Shown one piece after another: positions 1 through 7,644 of a stretch of DNA of 12,782 nt (positions are counted from its first letter, which is position 1; every line of letters starts with the position of its first letter). This stretch comes from DATBFU01 sp046735265 (lineage in GTDB: Bacteria > Acidobacteriota > Thermoanaerobaculia > UBA5066 > Gp7-AA6): contig JBKPSZ010000015.1 of the NCBI GenBank assembly GCA_046735265.1, positions 1 to 12,782 on the forward strand. The letters are read 5' to 3'. The position numbers and the translations under genes were made by a program. The notes beneath the pieces were generated by a model that made no database searches, was not told the DNA's origin, and saw only the letters and a program-made list of their open reading frames with translations.

Positions 1-1
1 C

Positions 2-1273
2 GTGACGCGCGCGCTCGTCCCGGAGATGCCGATGGCCGCGGCAGTCGCGCTCGGCGCGATCGTCGCGCCTCCGGACGCGGCCGCCGCGATCGCGGTTCTG
101 CGGCAACTGCGGCCGCCGCACCGCATTCTGACGATCCTCGAGGGCGAGAGCTTGCTCAACGACGCGACCGCTCTGCTCATCTACCGTCTCGCGGTCGGGG
201 CGGTCGCGATGAGCGCGTTCTCCATCGGGGCCATCGCGCCCCTCCTCCTGCTCGTCGTCGTCGGCAGCGTCGTCGCGGGGATTCTGCTGTCGCGGCTGAT
301 GCTGGCGGCGACCGCGCGCATCCGCGACGTGTCGACCGCGATCATCATCCAGTTCAGCGGAACGTTCGGGGTCTGGATCCTGGCCGATCGCCTGGGGCTG
401 TCGAGCGTCCTGACGACCGTGAGCTTCGCGATCGCGGTCGCGCGCTGGGCGCCGGAGCGTACGCCCGCGCGGATCCGCCTTCCGTCCTACGCCGTCTGGG
501 AGACGGCGGTCTTCGTCCTGAACGTGCTCGCCTTCGCGTTCATCGGACTGCAAATCCGACCCATCCTGACGAGTCTCCCGCTCGGTTTGCGGAAGCAGTA
601 TTTCGCCGTGGCAGGCATCGTCCTCCTGACCGTCATCGTCGTGCGCATCGCCTGGGTGATGACGCACAACACGATCGCCCGCTGGCAGATCCGCCGCTTC
701 GGCTTTCGCCCGCGTCGTCCGATGCAGCCGCCGACCGTCGCGAGCGGCCTCGTCATTTCGTGGTCCGGCATGCGCGGCATCGTCTCTCTGGCGGCGGCGC
801 TCGCGCTTCCCGAGAACCTCGCGGGCGGCCCGTTTCCGTTCCGGGGCCTGATCGTTCTGACGGCCTTTGCGGTGGTTCTCGGAACGCTCGTCGTGCAGGG
901 TCTGACCCTCCGGCCCCTGATCCAGGCGCTGGATCTCAAGGACGACGATCCCGTCGGGCGGGAGGTGGAGGTCGCCCGAGAGCGGGCGCTTCAGGCGGCT
1001 CTGGCGAGCCTGGACGGAGACTCGTCGCCCGCCGCCCAGGGGATCCGCCAGGAATTCGTCGCGCACCTTCGGCACGCCCCCGACTCCGACGGGTCCGCGT
1101 CTGACGGTTCGTCCCACGAGGAGATTCACGACCGCGCGCTCGCCGCCGCGCGCCGGGAGGTCTTCGACATGAGGGCCCGGGACGAGATCGGCGACGACGC
1201 CTTTCACCGCCTGGAGGAAGAATTCGACTGGGTGGAAATGGGCAGCGGAACCGGTGACATCGTGGGACGATGA
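2..1273 (+). CDS. Na+/H+ antiporter, CPA1 family (5' end missing)
   Basis: Membrane antiporter that exchanges cytoplasmic Na+ (or K+) for protons and so serves pH and salt homeostasis. The visible 423 residues contain the family core: a membrane-embedded APPD segment near residues 22-25, and GESLLNDAT at about 48-56, whose Asn-Asp pair is the conserved ion-binding centre of CPA1 exchangers. Many hydrophobic segments follow up to about residue 310, including the late SGMRGIVSLAAALALP stretch typical of NhaP/NHE proteins. The last 110 or so residues are hydrophilic and acidic, as expected for a cytoplasmic regulatory tail. Family members are usually about 520-550 residues, so roughly 100 N-terminal residues lie left of the window. 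The GTG at position 2 is only the first in-frame start-like codon and is probably not the true start. Family call is firm; ion specificity is not readable. Confidence 0.9.
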   Translation: MTRALVPEMPMAAAVALGAIVAPPDAAAAIAVLRQLRPPHRILTILEGESLLNDATALLIYRLAVGAVAMSAFSIGAIAPLLLLVVVGSVVAGILLSRLMLAATARIRDVSTAIIIQFSGTFGVWILADRLGLSSVLTTVSFAIAVARWAPERTPARIRLPSYAVWETAVFVLNVLAFAFIGLQIRPILTSLPLGLRKQYFAVAGIVLLTVIVVRIAWVMTHNTIARWQIRRFGFRPRRPMQPPTVASGLVISWSGMRGIVSLAAALALPENLAGGPFPFRGLIVLTAFAVVLGTLVVQGLTLRPLIQALDLKDDDPVGREVEVARERALQAALASLDGDSSPAAQGIRQEFVAHLRHAPDSDGSASDGSSHEEIHDRALAAARREVFDMRARDEIGDDAFHRLEEEFDWVEMGSGTGDIVGR

Positions 1274-1318
1274 AGGAGCGAATGGCGCCCCCGTCCATCT
1301 TCGAAGGAGCGGGCTTCC

Positions 1319-1795
1319 GTGGCCGCTGAGCCCCCGCGTCCGCCCGTTCCGCCATTCGATCGCGAGGCCGCGATCCAGAAGGTGCGCCTGGCTGAGGACG
1401 CCTGGAACGGCCGCGATCCGGAGCGCGTCGCGCTCGCCTATTCACCCGACAGCGTCTGGCGCAACCGCGCCGAGTTCTTCAGCGGGCGCGAAGCCATCGT
1501 GGCGTTTCTGAAACGCAAGTGGACGCGTGAGCTCGACTATCGGCTGATCAAGGAGCTCTGGACTTTCGAAGCGAGCCGGATCGCCGTCCGGTTCGCCTAC
1601 GAATGCCACGACGACAGCGGACAGTGGTACCGCTCGTACGGAAACGAGAACTGGCAGTTCGACGAGAGGGGCTACATGGCCCGGCGGATCGCGAGCATCA
1701 ACGACCTGCCGATCCGCGAGTCCGACCGCAAGTTCCACTGGCCGCTCGGGCGCCGGCCGGACGATCACCCGGGCCTGTCGGATCTGGGCCTCTAG
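1319..1795 (+). CDS. DUF1348 / NTF2-like small protein
   Basis: A 158-residue soluble protein of the DUF1348 family, which adopts the SnoaL/NTF2-like cone fold. Its biochemical role is unknown, so no reaction is assigned. Recognition rests on the conserved run from AEDAWNGRDPE (residues 25-35) through FFSGREAI (53-60), KWTRELDY (67-74), the RFAYE strand (91-95), RSYGNENW (105-112) and the C-terminal ASINDLPI region (125-132). It starts at GTG 1319, supported by an AAGGAG ribosome site at 1304-1309 with nine bases of spacing. The start is 46 bases after the antiporter stop, so the two may share a transcript. A strong hairpin at 1802-1831 follows the stop and probably closes the unit. Family members are usually close to this length, so the gene looks complete. 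Confidence 0.85.
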   Translation: MAAEPPRPPVPPFDREAAIQKVRLAEDAWNGRDPERVALAYSPDSVWRNRAEFFSGREAIVAFLKRKWTRELDYRLIKELWTFEASRIAVRFAYECHDDSGQWYRSYGNENWQFDERGYMARRIASINDLPIRESDRKFHWPLGRRPDDHPGLSDLGL

Positions 1796-1801
1796 TCGAT
1801 C

Positions 1802-1831
1802 GGCGTGACGGGGGAGTCCCCTCGCCACGCC
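1802..1831 (+). terminator. 30-nt near-perfect inverted repeat after the DUF1348 gene
   Basis: Bases 1802-1807 (GGCGTG) pair with 1826-1831 (CACGCC). After one mismatch, 1809-1814 pair with 1818-1823, including one G-U pair, which leaves a four-base loop at about 1815-1817/1818. It begins six bases after the stop codon, as expected for a transcript-ending hairpin. No T-run follows, so it is not a classical intrinsic terminator. The same palindrome is centred about 68 bases upstream of the predicted formate dehydrogenase transcription start. It could therefore instead be a binding site for a sigma-54 enhancer-binding protein. Sequence alone does not separate the two roles. Confidence 0.5.
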
Positions 1832-1858
1832 CTCCCGCCGGCGAGGCAGTGCGAGCCG

Positions 1859-1874
1859 TGGTGCAATTTTTGCA
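1859..1874 (+). promoter_or_regulatory. Sigma-54 (-24/-12) promoter of the formate dehydrogenase operon
   Basis: The 16 bases TGGTGCAATTTTTGCA match the sigma-54 consensus TGGYRYR-N4-TTGCW at every defined position. The invariant GG is at 1860-1861 and the invariant GC at 1872-1873, with correct spacing. The T-rich run before TTGCA is also typical. Transcription should begin about 12 bases past the GC, near 1885. That is only about eight bases before the ATG at 1893. Sigma-54 promoters need an ATP-driven enhancer-binding activator, so the operon is expected to be switched on by a specific signal rather than be constitutive. Seen: the motif and its position. Inferred: that it is used. Confidence 0.75.
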
Positions 1875-1892
1875 TCGCTCCCACTTGGCTCT

Positions 1893-4800
1893 ATGGAAAT
1901 CACGCGGCGCGGTTTCCTGAAGGCAACGGGGATCGGCACGACGATCGCTCTCGGGTTCGACGTTTCCGAGGCGAGAGCGGAGATGCGGGAGCTCAAGAGC
2001 TCGCGCACCACCGAGACGCGAAGTACCTGCCCCTATTGCGCGGTTTCCTGCGGCGTCATCATCCATACCCTCGGCGACAACGCGAAAAACGCGACGCCCG
2101 CGGTCGTTCACGTCGAGGGGGATCCGGAGCATCCGATCAACCGGGGAACGCTCTGCCCCAAGGGAGCGACCCTTCGCGACGACATCAACAATCCCAACCG
2201 GCTCCTGACGCCGAAGGTCCGCCGCCCGGGCTCCGACCACTGGGAGGAGATCTCCTGGGACGACGCCTTCGCGGGCATCGCCCGCCACATCAAGGACACC
2301 CGCGACCGAACCTTCGTCGCGAAGAACGCGAAAGGGGAGGTCGTCAATCGCACTCCCGGAATCGCGATGATCGGCGGCTGCACCGACACCAACGAGTTCA
2401 ACTACCTGCAGTGGAAAGTCATCACGGCCCTGGGGGTGCCGTACCGAGACAGCCAGGCCCGGCTTTGACACGGGCCGACGGTGGCCAGTTTGGCCGCCAC
2501 GCTCGGTCGAGGGGCCATGACGAACGGATGGGTCGACATCAAGAACGCCGACGTCATCCTCGCCATGGGAGGAAACCCCGCCGAAAACCATCCCTGCGGG
2601 TTCAAGTGGTTCATCGAAGCGAAGAAGACGCGCGGCGCGAAGCTCGTCGTGGTGGATCCGCGATTCACCCGAACGGCCGCCGTGGCGGACTTCTACTCTC
2701 CGATCCGCTCGGGAACGGACATCGCCTACCTCCTCGGCATCATCCGCTACGCCCTGGAGACCGGCCGCTTCCACGAGGAGTACGTCAAGCTCCACACAAC
2801 CGCGTCCTACGTGATCGGCGAGAAGTACGGCTTCGACGAGGGTCTCTTCACCGGATTCGACGAGTCCGCGGGCACGTACGACAAGACCGACTGGGCCTAC
2901 GCCGCAGATCCGAAGACGCGCGGCTACGCGGTCGATCCCACGCTCCAGAACCCGCGCTGCGTGTTCCAGCTCCTGAAGAAGCACGTGGACCGGTACACGC
3001 CGGAGCTTGTCGAAAAGATCTGCGGAGCTCCGAAAGAGACGTTCCTCAAAGTGTGCGAGATCGTCACCTCGACCGGCAACGCGCAGCGCGCCGGAACGGT
3101 CACCTACGCCCTCGGCTGGACGCAGCACTCGAAGGGCGTCCAGATGATCCGTGCCGCGGCGATGCTGCAGCTCCTGCTCGGGAACGTCGGGCGGCCGGGC
3201 GGAGGCGTCAACGCCTTCCGCGGGCACTCCAACATCCAGGGGGCGACCGACATCGCCGGCACGTTTGAGATCCTGCCCGGGTACTTGAAGACTCCATCCG
3301 GACCGCATCAGACGCTTGCCGACTATTTGAAGGAAGCGACCCCGACGACCTTGAACGGCGCGACCTGGCCGTCGATGAACTACTGGACCAACTACCCGAA
3401 GTTCATGGTCTCGCTGCTCAAAGCGCAGTACGGAAAGAACGCGACGAAGGAGAACGACTGGGGATACGCGTGGCTCCCCAAGATCGACGGCAACCACTCG
3501 TGGATGTACATCTTCGACGACATGTACCGCGGCTCCTCGACCCGCGCCGGCGGCAAGGAGCCCGGCCCGGAGGGTCTCATCACCTTCGGGATGAACCCCG
3601 TGGGGATCGGGCCGAACGTCCCGAAGATGATCGCGGCGCTGTCGAAGCTCAAGTGGTTGCTGGTCGTCGAGAACTACGAGATCGAGACGGCGACCTTCTG
3701 GAAGGCGCCGAAGGAGTACGGCACGGCCGACGCCTCGAAGATCCCGACCGAGGTCTACCAACTGCCCGCGTCGGGCTTCGCCGAAAAGGACGGAACCTTC
3801 ATCAACTCGGCGCGCTGGATGCAGTGGAAGTGGAAGGCGATCGACCCGCCGGGCCAGGCGAAGACCGATCAGGAAATCATGGCCCGGATCTTTCTCGCCG
3901 TCCGGGACCTGTATGCGAAGGAGGGCGGCGCCCTGCCGGAACAGATCTCGAACGTGACCTGGAACTACACGAACCCGGCGGTGCCCGATCTGTCGGAGGT
4001 CCTGAAGGAGATCAACGGGAAGGCGCTCGTCGACATCCCGGATCCCAAGGACAAGACGAAGACGATTCGTCTCGCCGGCCAGCAGATCGAGAATTTCGGC
4101 CAGCTCCAGGACGACGGCTCGACGATGTGCGGCAACTGGCTGCACGTCGGCGTCTACACCGACGCGGGCAACAACGCGGCGCGCCGCTCGACTCTCGATC
4201 CGACGGGCCTCGGCATGTACCCCAACTGGGGCTTCTCATGGCCGGCAAATCGCCGCATCATGTACAACCGCGCCTCGGCCGACGCCGAGGGGAAGCCGTG
4301 GGATCCCACGCGCCCGGGCATCGTCTGGAACGGCCGGCTCTGGGTCGGCGACGTGCCCGACATCAAGCCGGACTCGCCGCCCGGCGAGTACGGCGCCTTC
4401 ATCATGAACGCCGAAGGGGTCGCGCGCCTCTTCGCGGCGCAGCTCGCCGACGGGCCGTTCCCGGAGCACTACGAGGCGATCGAGTCACCTGTCGACAACC
4501 TCCTGCATCCCAAGGTCAGCACCAACCCGGTCTCCAAGAGGTTTTCGACCGACAAGGACGTCTACGGCAAGCGCGAAGAATTTCCGATCGTCGCCACGAC
4601 CTACCGGCTGACGGAGCACTACCACTACTGGACCAAGCACACGCAGGTGTTGAACCAGCTCCAGCCCGGTTTCTTCGTCGAGATCCCGGAAGGCCTGGCA
4701 AAGGAGAAGGGCATCGCGAACGGCTCGCAGGTCCGGGTCACGTCCGCGCGCGGATCGGTGCAGGGCGTGGCCATGGTCACGAAGCGCCTGCGCCCGTTTC

Positions 4801-4973
4801 AAGTGGCGGGCAAGCAGATCTGGGAAGTGGGCATTCCGCTCCACTGGGGGTACGCGGCCGGCAGCACCGGCCACTCGGGCCCGCTCGCGAACCATCTGAC
4901 GCCTTCGGCGATGGACGCCAACACGTGGACGCCCGAGTACAAGGCGTTCCTCGTCAAGGTCGAGAAGGTCTGA
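1893..4973 (+). CDS. fdnG: Formate dehydrogenase-N alpha subunit, selenoprotein (in-frame UGA = Sec192)
   Basis: Catalytic subunit that oxidises formate to CO2 at a bis-MGD molybdenum (or tungsten) centre and passes electrons through a 4Fe-4S cluster to the beta subunit. It is exported folded by Tat: TRRGFLK at residues 4-10, followed by a hydrophobic stretch. Cys46, Cys49, Cys53 and Cys88 (CPYCAVSC...LCPK) are the cluster ligands. The frame runs from ATG 1893, is interrupted by TGA at 2466-2468 and continues without shift to TGA 4971-4973, giving 1026 residues against about 1015 for E. coli FdnG. The flanking residues, SQAR-L-[UGA]-HGPTVASLA, match the E. coli selenocysteine site, where Sec is followed by the conserved His. 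Homology to FdnG continues to the C-terminal FLVKVEKV. Sec192 is the expected metal ligand. No clear Shine-Dalgarno precedes the start. The beta gene follows after three bases. FdnG and FdoG cannot be told apart here. Confidence 0.95.
2466..2508 (+). promoter_or_regulatory. SECIS element directing selenocysteine insertion at UGA 2466-2468
   Basis: A bacterial SECIS hairpin lies immediately 3' of the UGA, inside the coding sequence. The inner stem is 2480-2486 (GGTGGCC) with 2492-2498 (GGCCGCC), seven pairs including one G-U, around the loop AGTTT at 2487-2491. An outer stem can form between 2473-2478 and 2503-2508. Counting the U of UGA as 1, there is U at +17 (2482) and G-U at +23/+24 (2488-2489) in the apical loop. 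These are the positions known to matter for SelB binding in E. coli fdhF. The SelA, SelB, SelD and tRNA-Sec genes this requires are not in the window. Confidence 0.88.
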
Positions 4974-4976
4974 GCC

Positions 4977-5861
4977 ATGGTCGCGCAGACGCTCGAGATC
5001 CGCCGCTCCTCCGCCTCGGTGTGGGGGAGTCTCTCCGGCGCACGGAGCGTGCCGACCGTCGCCAAGTACATCGACACGACGACGTGCATCGGTTGCAAGG
5101 CCTGCGAGGTGGCCTGCCAGGAGTGGAACGATCTCCGCCCGCTCGCCACGGAGCAGGTCGGGACGTATCAGACCCTGCCGACGCTCGACGCCCAGTACTG
5201 GAACCTGATCCGGTTCAGCGAACGGGACTTCGAGGGGGGCCTCGCCTGGCTCATGCGCAAGGACCAGTGCATGCACTGCGACGAGCCCGGGTGTCTCGCC
5301 GCCTGCCCCGCGCCGGGCGCGATCGTCCAGTACGCGAACGGCATCGTCGACGTGAACCCGGACCAGTGCATCGGCTGCCGGTATTGCGAGACCGGCTGCC
5401 CGTTCGACGTGCCGCGCTTCTCGCGAACGACCGGCAAGATGGCCAAGTGCACGTTGTGCGTGGACCGCGTGTCGGTGGGTCTCGAGCCCGCGTGCGTCAA
5501 GGCGTGCCCGACCGGCTGTCTCCACTTCGGGACGAAGGAAGACATGCTCGTGATGGCGCGCACCCGCGTCGACCAGCTGAAGAAAGACGGGTTCTCACAG
5601 GCCGCGGTCTACGACCCGGAAGGCGTCCACGGGACGAGCGTCGTGACGATCCTCGCGCACGGCGACCACCCGGAGTGGTACGGCCTGCCGAAGGACCCGC
5701 ACGTGCCCATTCTCGTCAAGGTGTGGAAGAAGTTCCTCCGGCCGATCGGCGCCATCGCGATCTTGGGGGCCGTTTTCGGCGTCGTCGGACACTACATGCG
5801 CCACGGCCCGAAGAGCGCCTACGGCGCCGACCAGGACGACAGCAACCTGCCGCTCGCATGA
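4977..5861 (+). CDS. fdnH: Formate dehydrogenase-N beta subunit (four 4Fe-4S clusters)
   Basis: Electron-transfer subunit that carries electrons from the alpha subunit to the haems of the gamma subunit. The 294 residues contain four cysteine groups: C37/C40/C43/C47, C98/C101/C106/C110, C131/C134/C137/C141 and C158/C161/C173/C177, which fits four 4Fe-4S clusters as in E. coli FdnH. A single hydrophobic segment at about 255-273 is the C-terminal membrane anchor, followed by a short basic then acidic tail. There is no signal peptide; it is expected to be exported with the alpha subunit by Tat. The start ATG 4977 has GAAGG at 4964-4968, eight bases upstream, and lies three bases after the alpha stop, so translation is probably coupled. 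Length is the same as in E. coli. Confidence 0.95.
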   Translation: MVAQTLEIRRSSASVWGSLSGARSVPTVAKYIDTTTCIGCKACEVACQEWNDLRPLATEQVGTYQTLPTLDAQYWNLIRFSERDFEGGLAWLMRKDQCMHCDEPGCLAACPAPGAIVQYANGIVDVNPDQCIGCRYCETGCPFDVPRFSRTTGKMAKCTLCVDRVSVGLEPACVKACPTGCLHFGTKEDMLVMARTRVDQLKKDGFSQAAVYDPEGVHGTSVVTILAHGDHPEWYGLPKDPHVPILVKVWKKFLRPIGAIAILGAVFGVVGHYMRHGPKSAYGADQDDSNLPLA

Positions 5862-5874
5862 GGCTTCGAAGGTC

Positions 5875-6615
5875 ATGAGCTCCGCCGTCCCGACCGCGGG
5901 CCCCCATCTTCCGGGCGATCCGGCGGTCATCGTTGCGCGCCGGTACGAGGACGTCGTCGTCGGAAACGAGATCGCGCGCCACAGCCTCCTGTCGCGATTC
6001 AGCCACTGGGCCGTCGCGGTCTCTTTTGTCGTCGCGATGCTCACCGGCATGCCGATCTGGTCGCCCGTATTCGGCTGGATGGCTTACCTGTTCGGAGGCC
6101 TCACCGTCTGCCGCCTCGTGCACCCCTGGGCGGGCGTGGCGTTCGTCCTCTTCTCGATCGAGAGGTTTTTCCAGTGGCTTCGCGACATGCACTTTCGGGA
6201 GCCGGACATCGACTGGTTCCGGCAGAGGGCGACGAAGAAAGGGCGCGCGGGAGTCGACGATTCCCGGGTCGGAAAGTACAACGGCGGCCAGAAGCTCTAC
6301 TTCTGGGCGGTCTCTCTGGGAGCGATCGGGCTTCTCGTCTCCGGTCTGGTTTTGTGGTTCCCGGGCGCCTTCCCGCCGATCGTGCGGCAGCTCGCTTTCC
6401 TCGTTCACGATTTCACCTTCATCTGCTTCGCCGTTTCGCTGGTCATCCACATCTTCTTGAGCACCGCCGCGGAGCCCGGGACGTTCGTCTCCATGTCGCG
6501 CGGAACGGTGACGCGCGCCTGGGCGCGATTGCATCATCCACGCTGGTACCGCGAGGTCTTGAGCGGGGAACGGTCTCGCGAGGTGTTGCGCGGTGAGCCG
6601 ACTCGCGAGACCTAG
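5875..6615 (+). CDS. fdnI: Formate dehydrogenase-N gamma subunit, cytochrome b
   Basis: Membrane subunit that holds two b haems and reduces quinone at the cytoplasmic side. Four hydrophobic segments are visible, at about 43-60, 80-98, 143-164 and 172-197. By alignment to E. coli FdnI the haem-ligating histidines are H44 (SHW), H83 (VHPWAG), H178 (LVHDF) and H192 (VIHIF). The conserved GKYNGGQK loop (133-140) and the HHPRWYRE motif near the C-terminus (220-227) are present. At 246 residues it is about 30 longer than the E. coli protein, mainly through an N-terminal extension before ARHSLLSRFSHW. The start ATG 5875 has GAGG at 5860-5863, eleven bases upstream; a closer AAGG is only two bases away. 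The C-terminal end is an imperfect repeat (REVLSGERS/REVLRGEPT) that overlaps the fdhE start. Confidence 0.93.
   Translation: MSSAVPTAGPHLPGDPAVIVARRYEDVVVGNEIARHSLLSRFSHWAVAVSFVVAMLTGMPIWSPVFGWMAYLFGGLTVCRLVHPWAGVAFVLFSIERFFQWLRDMHFREPDIDWFRQRATKKGRAGVDDSRVGKYNGGQKLYFWAVSLGAIGLLVSGLVLWFPGAFPPIVRQLAFLVHDFTFICFAVSLVIHIFLSTAAEPGTFVSMSRGTVTRAWARLHHPRWYREVLSGERSREVLRGEPTRET
6550..6603 (+). repeat. Imperfect 27-bp tandem duplication at the fdnI-fdhE junction
   Basis: Units 6550-6576 and 6577-6603 are in phase and match at 21 of 27 bases; a further CGCGAG follows at 6604-6609. In fdnI they encode REVLSGERS then REVLRGEPT. The second unit also contains the fdhE ribosome site (GAGGTG, 6580-6585) and its GTG start at 6593. 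The first unit has the GAGGT but no start codon in the equivalent place. Confidence 0.7.
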
Positions 6616-7411
6616 TACGCCGCCCGCGTCCGCGGAGCTCGAACGACGGGCGGCGCGCGCGCAGCACCTCGCCCGCGAAGCTCCGACCGCGGGCGAGCCC
6701 CTGCTCTTCGCGGCCGGGCTTTACGCCGTCCAGGCGCGGGTGGCAAACGCACTGGAGGCGGCGCACGCGGAGCAGCCGCTCTCGGGACGGCTCGAAGACG
6801 ACTGCGAGCGCTTCGAGAACGAGGCGCGGGTCATCCTGAGCTACGTATCCGATTCCGCGCCGACGCCGCTCGCCGAAGCGGCGGCTTCCCGGCGGAATGA
6901 CTCGGATGCAACCGCGCAGACGCGCCTCCTCCTCTACTGGGCGGGAGATCGGACGGAGGACGGGGACTACCTCTCCCGCGCCGTCCTGCGCCCGTATGTC
7001 GAGACGCTCCGCCGGTGGAACGTCGCCCCGGACCGCCTCCATCGAAACGGGTGCTGCCCGTTCTGCGGCGGCTCGCCCTGGGTCGGCCTCCGCCGCGATG
7101 GAGCCGAGATGGAGGGGGCCCGCCGCTTCCTGGTTTGCGCGCTCTGCGGAAGCGACTGGAGCTTCTCCCGCATTCTCTGCCCGGCATGCTTCGAGCAGGA
7201 TCCCTACAAGCTGCCGTCCTTCCGTGCGGAGTCGCATTCGGCCGTCCGAATCGAAGCGTGCGAGACCTGTCGCCGATACGTTAAATCGATCGATCTCTCC
7301 GGGGACGCGCGGCCCATCCCCGAGGTGGACGATCTCGTCTCGCTCTCGATGGATCTCTGGGCCGCCGATGAGGGTTACACGCGCATCGAGCCGGGACTCG
7401 CCGGGCTCTAG
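6593..7411 (+). CDS. fdhE: Formate dehydrogenase accessory protein FdhE
   Basis: Assembly factor for respiratory formate dehydrogenases; it acts in the cytoplasm on the Tat-targeted alpha subunit and is not part of the finished enzyme. The 272-residue protein has the FdhE zinc/iron-binding region with four CxxC pairs: C155/C158 (CPFC), C182/C185 (CALC), C196/C199 (CPAC) and C223/C226 (CETC). E. coli FdhE is about 309 residues, so this one is somewhat shorter, mostly at the N-terminus. The start is GTG 6593, inside the end of fdnI (23-base overlap), with a good GAGGTG site at 6580-6585 and seven bases of spacing. It ends the operon. A CGGGC/GCCCG hairpin over the stop codon (7402-7415) is short and has no T-run, so I do not call it a terminator. 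Confidence 0.92.
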   Translation: MSRLARPSTPPASAELERRAARAQHLAREAPTAGEPLLFAAGLYAVQARVANALEAAHAEQPLSGRLEDDCERFENEARVILSYVSDSAPTPLAEAAASRRNDSDATAQTRLLLYWAGDRTEDGDYLSRAVLRPYVETLRRWNVAPDRLHRNGCCPFCGGSPWVGLRRDGAEMEGARRFLVCALCGSDWSFSRILCPACFEQDPYKLPSFRAESHSAVRIEACETCRRYVKSIDLSGDARPIPEVDDLVSLSMDLWAADEGYTRIEPGLAGL

Positions 7412-7604
7412 CCCGCGCGCCGGGCGGCAAGTCGAACGCTTCAGGACTGCAGAACGGATCGGTCGCCACCGCCTCAATGGGGAAGCGACCGCGTCGCGAA
7501 GCGGCTCGCGCATCAGATGCGACGCGGACGTAACTTCGGCCCTGCCCGGTGCGTCGCGCCGACCTGCGGGACGCAGCCGCGACACTCGAATCTCGTCCGC
7601 TCCG
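7412..7604. other. Intergenic region upstream of the secreted-protein promoter
   Basis: About 190 bases with no convincing gene. It holds several inverted repeats: a 13-base perfect palindrome CGCATCAGATGCG at 7509-7521; GCGTCGC at 7491-7497 with GCGACGC at 7519-7525; and GGTCGC at 7461-7466 with GCGACC at 7485-7490. The palindrome is centred about 116 bases before the predicted transcription start, a usual distance for an enhancer-binding-protein site at a sigma-54 promoter. In GC-rich DNA short repeats of this kind also arise by chance. Confidence 0.35.
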
Positions 7605-7620
7605 TGGCACCGATCCTGCA
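7605..7620 (+). promoter_or_regulatory. Sigma-54-like promoter of the secreted repeat protein
   Basis: TGGCACCGATCCTGCA carries the invariant GG (7606-7607) and GC (7618-7619) at the right spacing and the full TGGCAC half. It departs from the consensus at the last base of the -24 block and the first T of TTGCA. The predicted transcription start is near 7631. That is just before a GGAGG ribosome site (7634-7638) and the ATG at 7645. The neat order of promoter, start, ribosome site and ATG raises my confidence. Confidence 0.6.
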
Positions 7621-7644
7621 CTTTTTGGGCCTCGGAGGCCCGTC

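Noticed and set aside
1282..1329. 15-codon frame with a good ribosome site (AAGGAG 1273-1278, ATG 1282)
   Set aside because: It runs into the DUF1348 start, has no conserved features and is too short to support.
2466..2468. TGA read as a true stop or a pseudogene mutation in the formate dehydrogenase alpha gene
   Set aside because: Frame is unchanged on both sides, the site aligns with the known Sec codon of FdnG, and a SECIS hairpin with the key loop bases follows.
1698..4145. Long antisense open frame opposite fdnG
   Set aside because: It is Arg/Gly/Val-rich with no recognisable domain and lies wholly opposite a clear conserved gene; such frames are common in GC-rich DNA.
2481..4973. Separate gene starting at GTG 2481
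   Set aside because: This GTG is the internal Val of HGPTVASLA just after Sec; no ribosome site or promoter fits, and the protein would lack the Tat signal and the Fe-S cluster.
3470..5878. Long plus-strand frame overlapping fdnG and fdnH in another phase
   Set aside because: Arg/Gly/Pro-rich composition with no domain; the conserved enzyme subunits occupy the same bases.
7402..7415. Hairpin over the fdhE stop codon as a terminator
   Set aside because: Only five pairs with a four-base loop and no T-run; easily chance in this base composition.
7549..7644. Upstream extension of the secreted protein to ATG 7549
   Set aside because: It would bury the signal peptide inside the chain and read through the predicted promoter and ribosome site; ATG 7645 fits better.
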